Source: Betaproteobacteria bacterium HGW-Betaproteobacteria-8
GTDB lineage: Bacteria; Pseudomonadota; Gammaproteobacteria; Burkholderiales; Methylophilaceae
Length of the DNA stretch: 19,015 nt
Reading direction: 5' to 3'
Assembly: GCA_002842135.1 (NCBI GenBank)
Contig: PHCD01000027.1
Span: 1-19,015, forward strand
Part shown: in pieces, positions 17,170-19,015 of the stretch
Position numbering within the stretch: position 1 is the stretch's first letter
How the letters are laid out: every line of letters begins with the position of its first letter
The notes under the pieces: model-generated
Told to the model about the DNA's origin: nothing
Database searches by the model: none
What the model saw: only the letters and a program-made list of their open reading frames with translations
Made by a program: the position numbers and the translations under genes

Positions 17170-18510
17170 TTATTCCCGGTTCTTCAGCAGGCCCTGCAGC
17201 AGCAATATCTCCTGCATCACTTCCGGCCCGAAACCGGCGCGTTCACCGCCGCGGTTATCCGTGAGCAGGCTCTGCAGATAAGCATCTGCGCTACCATCCT
17301 GCCAGTGTTTCACCAGCTGTTCACTGATGTGGGGGAACTCCTCCAGGCTGCTGGCGACTATTAGCGGGATTTCCACCTTTTCCCATTGCGGGGTCATGAC
17401 GTTGAAATGGTGATGCAGTTTCTGCGCATAGTTTTCAAATTCAGTCCTGAGCGCGGCTTCGCGACAGAGATCCAGCAGGTAGAGCCAGGTTTCCAGTGGT
17501 TGCGGAGTTTCCGCGTTGATGGCGCGATCCAGCAGCTCGATGGCGGATTTCGGTTTGCCGCTGCCGACCAAAATACGCGCCTGCTGCAACGCATCTTCTG
17601 TCTCGAATTCCGTCTCGTTCAACAAGGAAGGTTTTGGCGGCGTTCGTTCAGGCGCAATATTGGGTTGTACGGTATTGAGCCATTGCGTGAATTGTTGGTT
17701 GTTCAAGGCAATTTGCTGGCGTTTGCGCCGTAATAGCCAGAACAGCAACAGCCCGAATAACAGCAGGCTGGCCAGCGCTGCGATATAGCGCCATGATGCG
17801 AGGATGCCAGCGAAGGCGCTATTGCCGGTGACTGTTTGAGTACCCGGGATTTTGGTTGTCGTAACCAGTGTTTGCGGCGCGGCAGCCTTGCCGTTTGCTG
17901 GTTCGGCACCAGCGGGTTTGTCAGCTGCCGGTGCTTGTATTGCCTTGCGTGCGGCGTCGGTAATTTCTTGCACTGTCCGTTGCAAGCGGTCGAGGCGATT
18001 ATGCAAGCTTTCCAGTGCAGAATTCAACTGCTGGTGGTTCTGTTCCAGTGTTTGGTATTGCTGCCACATCGCTTCGGTGACGATGGCGATACTTTCTTCG
18101 CCCATCTGTCTTGCCATTTGCAGGGGGCCCGGTTTTCTCACGGGCCGGTTGGCATGGCGTGAAAGCGCTTTCAACTCCGGGATGACGATGCTGGTGATTT
18201 GATCGAAACGCTGGTCTGCTTGCAGTTGCGGGTGCAGTTCGCGGCTTAGCGTCAGGGTCTGGCGGATGAATACGGCCTGCATGGCGCCGTCATCCGGGTA
18301 GAACAGGCGGGCCAACTGGTTCAGGTTTTCACCCGGCAACAGCGGCCAGGTGAGTGTGGAGGTTTCTTCAGTGGAGGGAGCGTCTGCTGCCTGCGAGCTG
18401 TGGCTGAGCAGTGTGACCAGCAGCAGAACCAGACTGCTGAGGCAGATGAAGCATGAGCGGAAAAAGGAAGTCCTAATGGAGACAGGCGCTGTTGCAACGC
18501 ACTGTCTCAT
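17170..18510 (-). CDS. FimV-like single-pass membrane protein with LysM-like domain
   Basis: A 446-residue protein that I do not recognise as a named gene. The N-terminus has a long signal sequence or anchor (hydrophobic 20-36, then HSSQA). A LysM-like region (about 53-115) contains PGENLNQLARLFYPDDG. A glutamine-rich coiled coil spans about 145-190, then an Ala/Pro/Thr-rich linker, a membrane helix (about 241-260) and basic RRKR. The C-terminal region contains a TPR-like stretch (about 303-370, EDALQQARILVGSGKPKSAIELLDRAI). This order resembles FimV/TspA proteins, which act in type IV pilus assembly and polar organisation, but it is shorter and lacks the long acidic repeats. It starts 3 bases after argH on the same strand, with GAGG 11 bases before the ATG. 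Confidence 0.8.
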   Translation of the reverse strand: MRQCVATAPVSIRTSFFRSCFICLSSLVLLLVTLLSHSSQAADAPSTEETSTLTWPLLPGENLNQLARLFYPDDGAMQAVFIRQTLTLSRELHPQLQADQRFDQITSIVIPELKALSRHANRPVRKPGPLQMARQMGEESIAIVTEAMWQQYQTLEQNHQQLNSALESLHNRLDRLQRTVQEITDAARKAIQAPAADKPAGAEPANGKAAAPQTLVTTTKIPGTQTVTGNSAFAGILASWRYIAALASLLLFGLLLFWLLRRKRQQIALNNQQFTQWLNTVQPNIAPERTPPKPSLLNETEFETEDALQQARILVGSGKPKSAIELLDRAINAETPQPLETWLYLLDLCREAALRTEFENYAQKLHHHFNVMTPQWEKVEIPLIVASSLEEFPHISEQLVKHWQDGSADAYLQSLLTDNRGGERAGFGPEVMQEILLLQGLLKNRE

Positions 18511-18513
18511 GGT

Positions 18514-19015
18514 TCAGTCTGCCTCTATCCGTTGGCGCGCGCGCTGGATGGCGGCCTTGACCTGCTGCGGCGCTGTGCCGCCGATGTGGTTGCGGCTGGC
18601 CAGTGAGCCTTCCAGTGTCAGTACCGAATAAACATCCTCGCTGATATGCGGGCTGAATTCCTGCAGTTCTTCCAGCCGCAGCTCGGCCAAGTCACAGCCT
18701 TGCAGCGCAGCCTGACGTACGGCGCGGGCGACGACTTCATGCGCATCGCGGAATGGCATGCCCTTGTTGACCAGATAATCGGCGAGGTCGGTAGCGGTGG
18801 CGAAGCCTTCGGTGGCGGCGACGCGCATGGCTTCCTTGTCGACCTTGATGCCGCGCAACATGTCGGCATAGATCTCCAGCGTCATCAGCAAGGTGTCGGC
18901 GGTGTCGAACAGCGGTTCCTTGTCTTCCTGGTTGTCCTTGTTGTAGGCCAGCGGCTGGCTTTTCATCAGGGTCAGCAGCGCGACCAGGTGGCCGTTGACG
19001 CGGCCGGTCTTGCCG
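18514..19015 (-). CDS. argH: Argininosuccinate lyase, C-terminal part
   Basis: The last 166 codons or so of argH; the gene continues past the right edge. ArgH cleaves argininosuccinate to arginine and fumarate in the last step of arginine biosynthesis, as a cytoplasmic homotetramer of the fumarase/aspartase superfamily. The visible part reads [20 protein letters not shown], then [18 protein letters not shown], then the helical C-terminal domain with [18 protein letters not shown] and a segment ending [12 protein letters not shown], all characteristic. The superfamily signature and active-site lysine loop lie upstream, outside the window. Codon use is GC-rich. A FimV-like gene follows after 3 bases and is probably cotranscribed. 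Confidence 0.96.
   Translation of the reverse strand, partial: GKTGRVNGHLVALLTLMKSQPLAYNKDNQEDKEPLFDTADTLLMTLEIYADMLRGIKVDKEAMRVAATEGFATATDLADYLVNKGMPFRDAHEVVARAVRQAALQGCDLAELRLEELQEFSPHISEDVYSVLTLEGSLASRNHIGGTAPQQVKAAIQRARQRIEAD

Overview
This is a replication-origin region of a bacterial chromosome, almost certainly a betaproteobacterium. The gene order rpmH-rnpA-yidD-yidC-mnmE ... mnmG-rsmG-parA-parB-atpI-atpB-atpE on one strand, and dnaA-dnaN-gyrB (no recF) on the other, is the classical betaproteobacterial origin neighbourhood. A gene closely resembling cytochrome c'' of Methylophilus methylotrophus points to Methylophilaceae (methylotrophs). That family assignment is an inference from one gene plus moderate GC content.

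Layout, left to right. (1) 1-5702, minus strand: a tight run mnmG > rsmG > parA > parB > atpI > atpB > atpE (atpE cut by the window edge), with overlaps or gaps of a few bases between most genes and a likely separate promoter before atpI. (2) 5703-7186: a 354-base divergent region, then a plus-strand pair encoding a periplasmic cytochrome c'' and a four-helix membrane cytochrome b. The pair has a parS site on each side and ends in an intrinsic terminator. (3) 7181-11078, minus strand: rpmH > rnpA > yidD > yidC > mnmE, with a hairpin inside rnpA and a terminator-like hairpin just before mnmE. (4) 11079-11421: the rpmH/dnaA divergent region with one perfect DnaA box and a good rpmH promoter. (5) 11422-16673, plus strand: dnaA, an AT-rich gap with two consensus DnaA boxes and a DnaA-trio-like tract (best oriC candidate), dnaN, a parS site, gyrB and a terminator. 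(6) 16774-17133: an arsC-type arsenate reductase with all expected active-site residues. (7) 17170-19015, minus strand: the 3' end of argH followed after 3 bases by a gene for a single-pass membrane protein resembling FimV.

Functionally, the window combines initiation (DnaA, oriC), elongation and topology (beta clamp, gyrase B), origin segregation (ParA, ParB and three parS sites), tRNA modification (MnmE and MnmG act as one complex on the wobble uridine), 16S rRNA methylation (RsmG), RNase P protein, ribosomal protein L34, membrane-protein insertion (YidC, YidD) and the start of the ATP synthase operon. The accessory content is small: the cytochrome pair, arsC and the FimV-like protein. I see no CRISPR array, insertion sequence, tRNA or rRNA, and no obviously new system. 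The most distinctive points are the cytochrome c''/b pair bracketed by parS sites, the origin architecture, the rnpA hairpin, the hairpin before mnmE, and a base-composition shift inside gyrB.
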